Position numbers and translations under genes: made by a program. Of a DNA stretch of 64,000 nucleotides, positions 62,851-64,000 are shown one piece after another. The notes below the pieces were generated by a model. It saw only the letters and a program-made list of their open reading frames with translations, was not told the origin of the DNA and made no database searches. This DNA is from Desmodesmus armatus. Taxonomy: Eukaryota > Chlorophyta > Chlorophyceae > Sphaeropleales > Scenedesmaceae. The stretch is from NCBI GenBank assembly GCA_007449985.2, contig VIIQ02000571.1:1-64000 (forward strand), in the 5' to 3' direction. Positions within the stretch are counted from its first letter, which is position 1; each line of letters opens with the position of its first letter.

Positions 62851-63889
62851 AGTCACAGCGAAAGGCTCAGCACTGTTACGCAGCAGCAGCATCAGGCAAA
62901 TATACACAGTGCAGACCAGCTGACTCCCAGCGCGGGACTTATGGCATATAGCCAGCTGACAGCTGTTGGGCCAGCGCACCACAGGCATCGGCAATCTGGG
63001 TGTGTGTGTGTGCTGCGTGCTGCTCTTGCACTGGTGTGCTGTGTGAGTGACTTCATTCCTCTGCTGGCGTAGTGCGCATAGGATACAGCAGTAGTCGCAG
63101 ACAAGAAATTTGTGCAGCGCTATCAGCAGATGACACCATGGCTGCCTGCATGGAGCTGCTCTGCTTCCTGCATGCCAGGTACTGCCTGGTCACCAGCACG
63201 GGACCTGCAGCATGAGTGAACGCTGTGGTGTGTTGGTTGCCGCAGACTTGTCTGGCCGTGACAATGTAAACGGATTCTCATGTAATACCATAGCATCTCT
63301 CAGCAGAGCACAGCATCTGAGCGCACAGTGAAGAGGCAGCGAACCAACTCTGGCTGATGCCATGTCTTTCTGAACTTCTTTTCTGAACTCGGAAGGAAGT
63401 ATTACATGACCAACACTGCAGCTAACGAACACCGGGTGGGTGACAGGGCCTGCCAGAGTCTGCAAGCAGCAGTTTGACCTCCACGAGCATGTCACAGTGT
63501 TACACCATACAACTACACTCCAACGAGCTGACAACTCAGCAGTGCTTCTACTCCCATGACGACAACCTGCCTGCACTTGGCCAAATGTGCTTGCTTGCCA
63601 AAGTGAAAAGGGGGCCTGCACTGCCCTTCCCCCATGCTTGCAACACTGACAACTGCTGGCGTTCACTGCAAGAACCCCTCCTTGCTTCATGGTTCCTCAA
63701 CCCATCGGAGGATCGGACAGTGGCATTTGCAGCTGTTGGCTCAACCCCCGTGCCCTACAGTATATACAGACAAACCCTGTAGCACCCTGCCACTTGAACT
63801 ACCTCCTGCATACACTGTGCAAAGCTACACACCACAACTGCAGCAACCTGCCCTACCCACTCCCTTTCTCTCCACACACGCAACAGCTG
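62851..63889. other. 3' flank of QCR6 and right-edge intergenic sequence
   Basis: No gene is recognised. A 102-codon plus ORF (63474-63782) has no splice partners or family motif. TGTAA at 63265 may serve QCR6. The inverted repeat begins at 63890. Confidence 0.45.
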
Positions 63890-64000
63890 GTTGCTTTGTT
63901 AGGCTTTTGTTGCCTGGGGTGGCGGTGGGGGACCCCAGTGCTAGCTACATTGTGTTACCATCTTGTGTGTTCCCAGTGTCTCCACAGGAAATCACGCTAC
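63890..64000 (+). repeat. Right copy of the 111-bp inverted repeat, running off the window
   Basis: It is identical to the reverse complement of 55728-55838 over all 111 visible bases and ends only because the window ends. It includes the CCACAG acceptor and first bases of exon 2 of the small gene at 55.7 kb, so a second, oppositely oriented copy of that exon probably continues to the right. Confidence 0.95.

Overview
The window looks like nuclear DNA of a chlorophyte green alga, probably a volvocalean such as a Haematococcus relative (species inferred, not proven). Every recognisable protein is split by many short spliceosomal introns with GTGAGT/GTGCGT-type donors and TGCAG acceptors. TGTAA polyadenylation signals, typical of volvocalean algae, lie downstream of several stop codons. 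Exons carry long Gln/Ala/Ser tracts, and several products are plastid- or mitochondrion-type proteins. No prokaryotic operon, tRNA, rRNA or CRISPR array was seen.

Layout. (1) 1-8380: a head-to-tail array of about 5.1 copies of a 1.64 kb non-coding unit. Each unit holds an imperfect 28-bp inverted repeat, and the array stops inside one of these. (2) 8440-16815 (-): a receptor-like kinase with signal peptide, duplicated ectodomain, one membrane span and a TKL-type kinase domain. The kinase is cut off in its C-lobe where the array begins. (3) 16.8-21.1 kb: gene-free DNA with TACG-rich clusters and a ~101-bp GC-rich minisatellite. (4) 21095-27054 (+): a 1376-aa glutamine-rich coiled-coil protein with a C-terminal Cys/His motif. 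(5) 28375-35689 (-): a plastid FAD-dependent lycopene-cyclase-like protein, 11 exons. (6) 37066-41824 (-): a TauE/SafE-family membrane transporter, 9 exons. (7) 42672-48169 (-): an N-myristoylation-type PP2C-like protein that has lost catalytic residues, with a long C-terminal extension. (8) 48554-52006 (+): a poorly resolved gene, possibly RAP-domain. (9) 53013-55219 (-): a plastid DUF2854-type protein. (10) 55.6-55.9 kb (-): a small two-exon gene. (11) 56304-59224 (-): a cyclin-D1-binding-protein-1 (GCIP) family protein. (12) 59709-60807 (-): LSM3. (13) 61524-62850 (+): the QCR6 hinge subunit of respiratory complex III.

The genes do not form one pathway. The most unusual signals are structural. 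Three separate places show tandem copies of part of an exon together with its splice site (29.1, 33.5 and 56.6-56.8 kb). Two introns carry long perfect hairpins (34.8 and 62.3 kb). A 111-bp inverted repeat with no mismatch links 55.7 kb to the right edge. The tandem array interrupts the kinase gene. Exon models were built by hand from splice-site phase. Where phases agree across many exons (kinase, coiled-coil protein, lycopene-cyclase-like, TauE, DUF2854, GCIP, LSM3) I consider them good; the middle of the PP2C-like gene and the gene at 48.5-52 kb are uncertain.
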